A stretch of DNA of 11,150 nt from JBPOJN01 sp052033505 (lineage in GTDB: Bacteria; UBA10199; JACPAL01; GCA-016699445), in the NCBI GenBank assembly GCA_052033505.1, contig JBPOJN010000007.1, forward strand, positions 1 to 11,150, written 5' to 3'. Under the pieces are notes generated by a model, which worked only from the letters and a program-made list of their open reading frames with translations, searched no databases and had not been told where the DNA came from. This document shows positions 1 through 6,359 of this stretch, one piece after another (within the stretch, counting starts at the first letter, position 1; every line of letters starts with the position of its first letter). Made by a program: the position numbers and the translations under genes.

Positions 1-1
1 G

Positions 2-1033
2 TTGATTGAGCAAACTTTCCAAGAGTCTTTAGGCCAGCGCGACGCGCTCAAGAAACAAATCCAAGACTTAACCGTCTCCCAAGAAGACGCGCGCCGCGAA
101 ATCGACATCCTGTCGACGTTACTCCGCGACAAAGAATCCCGCGTGCGCGACGTCCGTAAGGAAAACGACCTCTCGCGCAGCCACACGGGCGACTTGCGCG
201 TGACGCTCTCGCGCGCGGAGACCGAATGCGAACATCTCGAACAAAGCATCTTCGAGAAATATTCCGTGGCCCTTTCGCAAACCGCGGCCGAATTCGAACT
301 TCAGGCCTCGCAGGCTGCGAGCGATACGGACAACGCGGCTTCACCGGCCGTGTTCGATCGTGAAATCGAAGACGCAAGATTGTCCGAATTAAAAGCCAAG
401 CTCGATCAAATGGGCGACGTGAACATGGGCGCGATCCCGGAATACGAAGAACTGAAACAACGTCAGGAATTTTTATCGAAGCAGGTGCAGGACTTGGAAG
501 ATTCGTTGGAAGCCCTGAAAAAAGCCATCACGCGCATCCACCAGACCAGCAAGGCACGCTTCGAAGCGACGTTCGCCATGGTCAACGAACGCTTCCAGAC
601 CCTTTTCCCCCGCCTCTTCCACGGCGGCCGCGCCGAAATGCGCTTGGTCGAAGGCCCTGAAGGCACCGGACTCATGAACGCCGGCGTCGAGTTGCTCGTA
701 CAGCCCCCCGGCAAGAAACTCTCGCACATCAGCCTCATGTCCGGCGGCGAAAAAGCCATGGCCGCGGTCGCGTTCGTCTTTTCGATTTTCTTGGTCAAGC
801 CGTCGCCCTTCTGCATCCTGGACGAAGTCGATGCCCCGTTGGACGATTTGAACACCCAACGCTTCCACGACCTCTTGGCCGAAATGACCCCGCGTACCCA
901 ATTCATCCTGATCACCCACAACCGCCGCACGATGGAACGCGCCGACCTGCTCTACGGCGTGACCATGCAAGAACCGGGCTGCTCGCAATTGGTGTCGGTG
1001 AGGATCAACGAAGCGATGAAACTGGCGTCTTAG
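2..1033 (+). CDS. smc: Chromosome segregation protein SMC, C-terminal part (5' end outside window)
   Basis: This is the C-terminal 343 codons of a bacterial SMC ATPase, the core of the condensin complex that compacts and segregates the chromosome. About the first 135 visible residues are charged, heptad-like coiled coil. A conserved junction follows (GDVNMGAIPEYEEL, residues about 138-151), then the C-terminal ATPase head. The head shows the ABC signature LMSGGEKAM (about 245-253), the Walker B and D-loop FCILDEVDAPLDD (about 270-282) and the H-loop region ITHNRR (about 304-309). The Walker A half lies in the N-terminal head, upstream of the window. The family is normally about 1,150-1,200 residues, so roughly 30% is visible. 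The first base of the window belongs to the preceding codon, so the apparent start at 2 is not a real start. The stop codon overlaps the stop of the opposing minus-strand frame by 4 bp. No terminator hairpin is visible here. SMC is preferred over RecN or SbcC because of the VNxxAIxEYEEL junction and the LSGGEKA-type signature. Confidence 0.95.
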   Translation: MIEQTFQESLGQRDALKKQIQDLTVSQEDARREIDILSTLLRDKESRVRDVRKENDLSRSHTGDLRVTLSRAETECEHLEQSIFEKYSVALSQTAAEFELQASQAASDTDNAASPAVFDREIEDARLSELKAKLDQMGDVNMGAIPEYEELKQRQEFLSKQVQDLEDSLEALKKAITRIHQTSKARFEATFAMVNERFQTLFPRLFHGGRAEMRLVEGPEGTGLMNAGVELLVQPPGKKLSHISLMSGGEKAMAAVAFVFSIFLVKPSPFCILDEVDAPLDDLNTQRFHDLLAEMTPRTQFILITHNRRTMERADLLYGVTMQEPGCSQLVSVRINEAMKLAS

Positions 1034-1791
1034 TAAGTGTCCGCGTTCCTTCTGGCTACATCTAAAAGATCTCTATGGCTTGCATGTACGACCAGGCTGT
1101 CCAAAACCTCCAGCACGATCTTTTTAGAGGTTCCCAAATCCATGCTCGCCACATTGATTAAGAAAAGCGGCATACTTTCCTCCGCGATCAAAAAAATCTC
1201 GAAGTAGAAATCGAAAAAATCTCCGAGTCTTTTTTCCTGATCACTTTCCGAAAGGCTCTGAATATCATGAATAAGTTTCCGTAGAACCGGTGCCTGCAAA
1301 AGCTCCATACGTGACGGATGCTCGACGCCTAAGGACACGAAAGCGCCTTTGAGAAGCTATCCTTGCTGCCTAAAAACGATTTTTCGAGCCGTATGGGTTT
1401 TATGCTCCCGGCAATTCTGCGATTCTTCTCCCAAATTTTTGAAAACGTCCTCCAAGGCTCTTAAGGATTCTCTTCCAGGTTCGGTGGCGATCGCTTGAAC
1501 AACCGCCTTTTTCGTGCGGACCCAATGCAAAGACTCTATGACATCCTGCATGCTGGCCTTGGGAAGGACCACCCCCATCGAAGATAGGATTTTCCAAAGG
1601 GGCTGAAAATGCAGCGGAGATTTCAGACCCGTGTCGGCCGTTTGGCGTTGATGTCCTGCTATGTCTTTGCAGGTCCAAATAAATTTATTCAAATACCGAA
1701 CGACGGCACTGCGATCGACGGTTCTCGCCCGAACAATGGCAGAGAGCAAATCGGGACGTTTTTGAACACCGAAAATTTTATTTGGATTCAT
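1030..1791 (-). pseudogene. Unrecognised ~253-codon protein, reading frame split by one in-frame TAG
   Basis: Two minus-strand open frames, 1357-1791 (144 codons from ATG) and 1030-1338 (102 codons from GTG), lie in the same reading frame. They are separated only by a TAG at 1357-1359 and six sense codons. Read through, they form one protein of about 253 positions, so this is most simply one gene with a nonsense mutation, or a sequencing error. The product is not recognised. The N-terminal 35 residues (RPDLLSAIVRARTVDRSAVVRYLNKF) could form a small helix-turn-helix-like unit. The rest looks mostly helical, with a hydrophobic stretch near FFDFYFEIFLIAEE. There are no signal peptide or clear membrane spans. 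The second half could be made independently: an AAAGG stands 7 nt before the GTG at 1338, so reinitiation after the TAG is possible. The gene is divergent from the Na/Pi transporter (76 bp gap) and convergent with smc. Base composition looks more AT-rich than its neighbours. Annotating two separate small genes is the alternative. Confidence 0.55.
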
Positions 1792-1816
1792 CGTTTGAGA
1801 CTTTTCGCCGGTCCTT

Positions 1817-1857
1817 AAGAAAAGTTTCTTCGAAGTTATTTTTTTTCGTGCTACTCT
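1817..1857. promoter_or_regulatory. Divergent intergenic control region with two palindromes and a possible extended -10
   Basis: The 76-bp gap between the split minus-strand gene and the Na/Pi transporter holds two small overlapping palindromes: AAGAAA-AG-TTTCTT at 1817-1830 and CTTCGAAG at 1828-1835. For the plus-strand gene, TGCTACTCT at 1849-1857 resembles an extended -10. A weak -35-like TTCGAA at 1829-1834 sits inside the second palindrome. A start site 6-10 nt past 1857 would fall at or just before the ATG at 1868, giving an almost leaderless mRNA. This agrees with the lack of any Shine-Dalgarno sequence there. The matches are weak, and the region may simply be AT-rich promoter DNA. 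Confidence 0.25.
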
Positions 1858-1867
1858 CGCCTTTCAC

Positions 1868-3520
1868 ATGAATTCATTTTCAGAGGCCGCCTTTTTCGGG
1901 GCTTTGGCGATATTCATTTACGGGATCCGTATTTCCCGCGATGCGATCCAGCTCCTCGCGGGGGAACGGCTCCGGACATTGGTCTCTTCCCTCACCGAAA
2001 AACGCATCGCCGCGCTTTTTACCGGCATCTTGATGACGTTGATCCTGCAGAGCTCGACCGCCGTGAATATGATGCTGGTCGGCTTTTCCTCCACCGGAAT
2101 CATCACGCTGTCACAAGCCATGGGCGTCATGCTCGGAGCGGGCATCGGCACGTCGCTCGTCTCGGTCCTCTTCTCCATCCGCGACCTCGCGGAATACGCT
2201 CTCGCCCTCGTAGCCGTAGGCGTTTTCCTCGACGTATTGGCAAGCCAGAAAAAAACACGACATATCGCGATGGCGATTTTAGGGCTCGGATTCACGTTCT
2301 TCGGCATGAAGATGATGATCCAAACGACGCTGCCGCTGCGCGAGAACCAGCTGATGATCCACATCTTCTCGACGCTGGGCCAGTATCCGATCCATGCTTT
2401 TTTGGTGTCCGTGATCTTCACCGCCGTCGTGCAGAACAGCGCTACAACCATGGGTATGACGATCGCTCTCGCCCTGTCGGGACTGCTGGATTTTTCCCAG
2501 GCCTTACCCTTTGTGCTGGGCGCGAATGTCGGCACCTGCGTGGGTCCCCTCGTGGGATCGTTGCGCAATGGCAAAGCATCCTTCCGCGCAGGCCTCGTGC
2601 AACTCATGTTTAAGTCGTTCACGGCGATCGTCTGTCTAATCTTCCTGGGTCCTTTGTCCCTCGCCTTGACCGATGTTTTTACCCGCATTCCGCTCGCTTC
2701 GAATATAGGCGCCCAGATCGCGGTCACGCACATTGCGTTCAATATCAGCCTCGCGTTGATTTTCTTCCCCGCCATCCCTTGGGGGGCAAAATTAGTTACA
2801 AACTTGATACCTGACGATCCATGCCCCGTAAAAACTCCCTTCGGACCGAAATACCTCGACACGAAAGCCTTGGAAACGCCGTCACTCGCTTTTGCGAACG
2901 CTAAACGCGAAATTTTGCGCATGGCAGAGATCGCGTCTGCGATGTTCCAAGCCGCGCCCGATATCATGGACAAGACCCAGCAGGGCCAGCTCTCAGCCAT
3001 CGAGGAAAAAGAAGACCAAGTCGACATCCTCGATCACTCCATCAAACTTTATCTCGCACGCATTTCCCAGGAAGCCTTGAGTTCCGAGCAGGCACGGCTG
3101 CAACTGGGCTTGGTTTCCATCACGAACAACCTCGAAGGCATCTGCGACGTGATCAGCAAGCACATCTTGGGGCTGGCGAAGAAAAAAATCGGGCGTGACG
3201 TGGAATTCTCGGGGGAAGGCCAGGAAGAAATCCGCGATTTCCACTCCAAGGTGAATGAGAATTTCCACCTGACTTTGTCCTATCTCGCCTCCGAGGACGT
3301 CATTTTAGCGCGTAAAATCCTGCGGCATGAGTCGTACATGACGATCCTGGAAGATAAATACCGCCAAGCCCACCTGATGCGTCTGCATCGGGGTTTGAAA
3401 GAAACCATCGAAACGAGTTCGATCCATCTCGATCTCTTGGCGAGCTTCCGCCTGATCAACACCAAGCTCGCAAGCGTGATCGACGCGAACCTCGCTCAAA
3501 TCGAAAAAAAAACCGCTTAA
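1868..3520 (+). CDS. Na+/phosphate cotransporter family protein with C-terminal PhoU-like domain
   Basis: This is a 550-residue inner-membrane protein of the Na/Pi cotransporter (NptA/YjbB, PF02690) family. The family moves phosphate across the membrane, coupled to Na+; bacterial YjbB-type members have been linked to phosphate export. It has two inverted transport repeats. The first carries LQSSTAVN (residues 60-67) and GAGIGTS (90-96). The second carries VVQNSATTMGM (187-197) and GANVGTCVG (218-226). The paired QSSTA/QNSAT and GAN(I)GT motifs are the family hallmark. Hydrophobic segments run from about 5 to 310. Residues about 340-545 are soluble and helical, as in PhoU-like tails (for example LEGICDVISKHILGLAKK at 422-439). 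This is the full expected architecture and length for the family. The ATG at 1868 has no Shine-Dalgarno sequence, and no better in-frame start is visible. It is first in a run with birA (9-nt gap) and coaX, probably one transcript. The direction of transport and the true substrate cannot be read from sequence. Confidence 0.9.
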   Translation: MNSFSEAAFFGALAIFIYGIRISRDAIQLLAGERLRTLVSSLTEKRIAALFTGILMTLILQSSTAVNMMLVGFSSTGIITLSQAMGVMLGAGIGTSLVSVLFSIRDLAEYALALVAVGVFLDVLASQKKTRHIAMAILGLGFTFFGMKMMIQTTLPLRENQLMIHIFSTLGQYPIHAFLVSVIFTAVVQNSATTMGMTIALALSGLLDFSQALPFVLGANVGTCVGPLVGSLRNGKASFRAGLVQLMFKSFTAIVCLIFLGPLSLALTDVFTRIPLASNIGAQIAVTHIAFNISLALIFFPAIPWGAKLVTNLIPDDPCPVKTPFGPKYLDTKALETPSLAFANAKREILRMAEIASAMFQAAPDIMDKTQQGQLSAIEEKEDQVDILDHSIKLYLARISQEALSSEQARLQLGLVSITNNLEGICDVISKHILGLAKKKIGRDVEFSGEGQEEIRDFHSKVNENFHLTLSYLASEDVILARKILRHESYMTILEDKYRQAHLMRLHRGLKETIETSSIHLDLLASFRLINTKLASVIDANLAQIEKKTA

Positions 3521-3529
3521 ACCTGCCTC

Positions 3530-4288
3530 ATGCCGTTTACAATCCATCACCTCGACGTAACGACTTCGACTAATGACGAGACCATGAAGCATCTCCGCAC
3601 CGGTGGTGACGAAGGCCACGTCTTTTGGGCCGACCGCCAGACCGCCGGGCGCGGACGTTTGGGACGTTCTTGGGAAACGACGGTAAGGGACGTCGCCCTT
3701 TCCGTGGCCTTGCGCCCCTCGCTGCCGCCCGAACGGTACCCTTTGCTGACTCTCGTGGCCGGTGCGGCCGTCTTCGATTTCTTACGCGCGGAAATGCCCG
3801 AAGCCGATCTATCCATTAAATGGCCGAACGACGTTTACGCCGGGGGGCGGAAAATCGCGGGTATCCTTTGTGAAACGCACGGAGCGGGAGTGGCGCACTT
3901 CGGCGTGGTGATCGGTGTAGGCCTCGACGTGAACGGCCGTGAGGAGGATTACCCGCCCGAACTGCGCGGCCTCACGACTTCCATTCACCGGCTGACCGGC
4001 CGCACGCTCGACCGCGAAAAGGCGGTTCAAAATTTTCTGCAGTGCCTAGAAAAGCGTTACTTGGATTTTTTGAAGAACGGCGAAGGCGACGTCATCGATT
4101 TCTGCAACCGGCACGCTTATCTGAAAAATCGCGCCGTCGTTTATGAAAGCCCGGAAGGATCCCGCCTGGGCACGGCCCTGGATTTGGACGCGCAGGGACA
4201 CTTGCGGATCCGGACCGACTCCGGAGACGTCATCAGCGTCATGGCCGGCGACGTGACCCTTGCCTCTTCCGAGGCCATAACGGCATAA
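3530..4288 (+). CDS. birA: Biotin--[acetyl-CoA-carboxylase] ligase, monofunctional (no DNA-binding domain)
   Basis: This is a 252-residue biotin-protein ligase. It activates biotin with ATP to biotinyl-AMP and attaches it to the lysine of the acetyl-CoA carboxylase carrier protein (AccB) in the cytoplasm. The catalytic domain shows STND (13-16), the adenylate-binding loop GRGRLGRSW (40-48), KWPNDVY (97-103) and KIAGILCE (108-115) with the catalytic lysine at 108. A VVIGVGLDVN strand follows at 126-135. Residues about 200-246 match the small SH3-like C-terminal domain (ending VMAGDVTL). Translation starts directly in the catalytic domain, so the N-terminal winged helix of E. coli BirA is absent. 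This is a group I enzyme that should not repress biotin genes. The ATG follows the Na/Pi stop by 9 nt with no Shine-Dalgarno sequence, which suggests translational coupling. coaX follows 7 nt after its stop. Confidence 0.95.
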   Translation: MPFTIHHLDVTTSTNDETMKHLRTGGDEGHVFWADRQTAGRGRLGRSWETTVRDVALSVALRPSLPPERYPLLTLVAGAAVFDFLRAEMPEADLSIKWPNDVYAGGRKIAGILCETHGAGVAHFGVVIGVGLDVNGREEDYPPELRGLTTSIHRLTGRTLDREKAVQNFLQCLEKRYLDFLKNGEGDVIDFCNRHAYLKNRAVVYESPEGSRLGTALDLDAQGHLRIRTDSGDVISVMAGDVTLASSEAITA

Positions 4289-4295
4289 CTCTCTC

Positions 4296-5075
4296 ATGAA
4301 ACGCTTGCTCACCATCGATGCCGGAAATACGAATACCGTTTTCGGCCTTTTTTCCGGAAACCGCCTGAAAAAAACCTGGAGAGTCCCTTCCGGCTCCGCG
4401 GACATCCAGCGCCTTGTCCGCAAATTTCCCGCAGGGCTTCTGAGCGGTTCGATCGACGCCGTAGCGGTTTCGAGCGTAGTGCCGTCCTTGAAAGGCACGT
4501 TTCAAAAAATATCGCGCCGATTGTGCGGCCGCCCCGCGTTCTTCGTCGGTCCCTATCTTAAAATGCCCATACGCCTGCGCGTAAAAAATCCCCGTTCGGT
4601 TGGCCAAGACCGCATCGTCAACGCCGCCGCCGCGTACATGCGCTGGAAATGCGGCCTCATCGTCGTCGACCTCGGCACCGCCACGACCTGCGACGTGATC
4701 ACGCCGCGCGGCGACTATATCGGAGGCACCATCTCCCCCGGCATCGGCATCGCAAACGCGGCACTGCACGAGAAAACCGCCCTGTTGCCCCTGGTCCCCA
4801 TCGCGCGGCCGAAGCGGGCCGTAGGACGCGATACGGTGGAAGCGATCCGTTCGGGCGTTTTTTACGGTTACATCGGATTGATCGACGGCTTGGTGGAGCG
4901 ACTGCGTAAGGAATTGAGTTTTCCGGTGAAAGTCATCGCAACTGGGGGGCTATCGGCCGTCGTCGCTCAAGCGTCACGCACGATCGCTCACGTGGACGCG
5001 AACTTGACGCTGAAGGGCTTAAGACTTCTCTATCTCGGAAACGCTAGGCGTGCGGAAAAGCGGGCAAATTCATGA
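4296..5075 (+). CDS. coaX: Type III pantothenate kinase
   Basis: This is a 259-residue CoaX of the ASKHA (acetate/sugar kinase, Hsp70, actin) fold. It phosphorylates pantothenate to 4'-phosphopantothenate, the first committed step of CoA synthesis. Unlike type I CoaA it is normally not feedback-inhibited by CoA. Visible motifs are the phosphate-1 loop DAGNTNTVFG (8-17), SSVVPSL (59-65), VGQDRIVNAAAA (102-113) with the catalytic aspartate at 105, phosphate-2 DLGTATTCDVI (125-135), GGTISPGIGI (143-152) and the C-terminal NLTLKGL (236-242). The length is normal for the family. The start is 7 nt after the birA stop, preceded by CTCTC rather than a Shine-Dalgarno sequence, so it is probably translated by coupling. 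Neighbouring birA and coaX genes (or a fused birA-coaX) are common in bacteria, which supports both calls. The last 32 bp overlap the 3' end of larE on the other strand. Confidence 0.95.
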   Translation: MKRLLTIDAGNTNTVFGLFSGNRLKKTWRVPSGSADIQRLVRKFPAGLLSGSIDAVAVSSVVPSLKGTFQKISRRLCGRPAFFVGPYLKMPIRLRVKNPRSVGQDRIVNAAAAYMRWKCGLIVVDLGTATTCDVITPRGDYIGGTISPGIGIANAALHEKTALLPLVPIARPKRAVGRDTVEAIRSGVFYGYIGLIDGLVERLRKELSFPVKVIATGGLSAVVAQASRTIAHVDANLTLKGLRLLYLGNARRAEKRANS

Positions 5076-5865
5076 ATTGATTCAAATTCCCCATGCGGTA
5101 ACCGTCAAGATCCAGAGCCGCATACAGGAATCCATTCTCGCGGCAGACTCGTGAAATTTCAGCGCGCACCTTTTCATCCATGAATTTTTCAAAATCCTCG
5201 CGGCCGACTTCAATGCGCGCGATGGGGTCGTGAAAGCGCACGCGGAAATTTTGAAATCCCAGACCCACGAGTTTGGTTTCGATGCGGTCTATTTTTTGCA
5301 ATTTTTCTTCCGTGACTTCGGTGCCAGGTGGAAAACGAGACGAGAGACAGGCGAGCGCTTGTTTATTCCAAGTCCTCAAACCCAACTCTTTCGAATACGC
5401 GCGGATTTCTTTTTTCGTGAGGCCCGCCTCGACCAAAGGACTGCGGACTTGGTTTTCCTCCGCGGCTTTGAGGCCCGGACGATGATCGCCCAAGTCATCC
5501 ACGTTCACACCATTCAAGATCCAGCGAAAATTCTGATCCTTCGCCGCTTCGCCGCAGACTTTATAGAGCTCGGACTTACAAAAGTAACAACGATCGCCGA
5601 GGTTCACACGGTAGCGCTCGTCTTCCAACTCGTGCGTGCGCACGATCACGTGCTCGACGCCGATCTCGCGCGCGATCGCGGACGTTTCTTCCAACTCGTA
5701 CGTGGGATAAGAAGGCGAAACCGCGGTCACGGCTATGACGCGATTTGGAAGGCACTCCGCGGCGACTTTGAGCAGAAAAACGGAATCTACGCCTCCCGAA
5801 TAGGCTATGAGTGCGTTTTCTAAACCTCCCAAGATTCGCTTCAACGCATCCAACTTCGATTCCAT
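5044..5865 (-). CDS. larE: LarE-type ATP-dependent sacrificial sulfur transferase
   Basis: This is a 273-residue PP-loop enzyme of the LarE family. LarE adenylates a carboxylate of pyridinium-3,5-biscarboxylic acid mononucleotide and inserts sulfur, in building the nickel-pincer cofactor of lactate racemase. Visible features are the PP-loop AYSGGVDSVF (21-30), a CYFCKSELY segment (93-101), LNGVNVDDLGDHRPG (117-131), RSPL (141-144) and ALACLSSRFPPGT (170-182). Cys173 occupies the place of the sacrificial cysteine of Lactobacillus LarE. The C-terminus keeps the family pattern LDLDGYRMGNLN (251-262). No larA, larB or larC is in the window, and many genomes carry LarE-like genes alone, so the substrate here may differ. 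The ATG at 5865 gives the normal family N-terminus. Upstream there is only a weak ACGAG. The 3' end overlaps coaX tail-to-tail. Other PP-loop enzymes (NAD synthase, ExsB/QueC, TtcA) are less likely given the CLSSRFPPGT and LDLDGYR motifs. Confidence 0.9.
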   Translation of the reverse strand: MESKLDALKRILGGLENALIAYSGGVDSVFLLKVAAECLPNRVIAVTAVSPSYPTYELEETSAIAREIGVEHVIVRTHELEDERYRVNLGDRCYFCKSELYKVCGEAAKDQNFRWILNGVNVDDLGDHRPGLKAAEENQVRSPLVEAGLTKKEIRAYSKELGLRTWNKQALACLSSRFPPGTEVTEEKLQKIDRIETKLVGLGFQNFRVRFHDPIARIEVGREDFEKFMDEKVRAEISRVCRENGFLYAALDLDGYRMGNLNQFMNLPAFPHA

Positions 5866-5953
5866 GACGCAAAACTCGTTCTAATCAGGATCGAAGTCAA
5901 GCGCGCTTACCGCTCAAAAGAGGCTGCAACCTGCGTTTTCCGGGATTTAGACG

Positions 5954-5982
5954 TTGACAGTCTTTGGGCCGCTGATTACTTT
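5954..5982 (+). promoter_or_regulatory. Predicted sigma-70-type promoter for the phasin-like gene and murI
   Basis: A perfect -35 hexamer TTGACA (5954-5959) is followed by a 17-bp spacer and a -10-like TACTTT at 5977-5982. The -10 is weak (3 of 6 matches, but the first T, the A and the last T are kept). Transcription would start near 5989, giving a leader of about 35 nt before the start codon at 6024. It lies in the 158-bp gap between divergent larE and the phasin-like gene. Confidence 0.5.
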
Positions 5983-6011
5983 TCGTGGGCATTAGATTTT
6001 TTAAAACTTTT

Positions 6012-6018
6012 AAGGGGG
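6012..6018 (+). promoter_or_regulatory. Strong Shine-Dalgarno that fixes the start of the phasin-like gene
   Basis: AAGGGGG ends 5 nt before the ATG at 6024. It decides the start: the frame is open further back to a GTG at 5985, but the longer form would bury this ribosome site inside the coding region. It is the strongest such site in the left half of the window. Confidence 0.75.
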
Positions 6019-6023
6019 TATGT

Positions 6024-6350
6024 ATGATCCGAGAAGTTATTGAAGACGCCATCGCACGCGGCGAGAAATTAAAGAAAGACATCGTTGGCCAGATTTTGAA
6101 GTCCGAAACGTTCAACGACTTGGTCAATAATCCTCGTTTCACGCAGACGATCATGAAAGTGATCCAGACGAAGAACGAGATCACGCATACGATCCAAAAG
6201 AACGTTCAGGAAGCCTTGAGGACGATGAACATCCCCTCGAAAAGCGACTTGTCGCATTACGAAAAGCGCGTCGACCAGTTGGAAAAGAAGTTGGACTCTC
6301 TGGGCCGCGGTCGCGCGTCTGCGAAGAAAAAATCCGGTTCGCGCCGCTAA
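6024..6350 (+). CDS. Small phasin-like, helical and coiled-coil protein
   Basis: This 108-residue basic protein begins MIREVIEDAIARGEKLKK. It has a helical N-terminal two-thirds, then a short conserved-looking module, PSKSDLSHYEKRVDQLEKKL, that reads as a C-terminal coiled coil. A lysine/arginine-rich tail (RGRASAKKKSGSRR) ends it. A helical body followed by a P-(S/T)-x-x-D-(I/L/V) linker and a leucine-zipper-like end is typical of phasins and phasin-like small proteins, which coat polyhydroxyalkanoate granules. UbiK/BMFP-type proteins have a similar coiled-coil end, and the true role could be unrelated. The basic tail could bind nucleic acid or anionic surfaces. There is no signal peptide or membrane span. 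A good promoter and a very strong ribosome site suggest high expression. murI starts 9 nt after the stop with a GTG and no ribosome site. Confidence 0.6.
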   Translation: MIREVIEDAIARGEKLKKDIVGQILKSETFNDLVNNPRFTQTIMKVIQTKNEITHTIQKNVQEALRTMNIPSKSDLSHYEKRVDQLEKKLDSLGRGRASAKKKSGSRR

Positions 6351-6359
6351 CCGCCTTCC

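Noticed and set aside
463..988. Two long minus-strand open frames (155 and 171 codons) opposite smc
   Set aside because: They overlap the unmistakable SMC head domain; their compositions (arginine- or histidine-rich, no motifs) are those of antisense shadows of GC-rich coding DNA.
1609..1818. A 69-codon plus-strand frame before the Na/Pi transporter
   Set aside because: It lies antisense to the split minus-strand gene, has no ribosome site, and shows no recognisable feature.
1918..3027. A 369-codon minus-strand open frame opposite the Na/Pi transporter
   Set aside because: The plus strand has clear family motifs (QSSTA, QNSATT, GANVGT); the antisense frame shows only low-complexity shadow sequence.
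5230..5823. A 197-codon plus-strand open frame opposite larE
   Set aside because: larE has a PP-loop and complete family motifs on the minus strand; the plus-strand frame has none.
5899..5908. Palindrome AAGCGCGCTT between larE and the phasin-like gene
   Set aside because: It is a single 10-bp self-complementary word in GC-rich DNA with no second copy and no clear relation to a promoter.
5985..6023. GTG at 5985 as the start of the phasin-like protein
   Set aside because: It would place the AAGGGGG ribosome site inside the gene and falls at the expected transcription start of the TTGACA promoter; ATG at 6024 is better.
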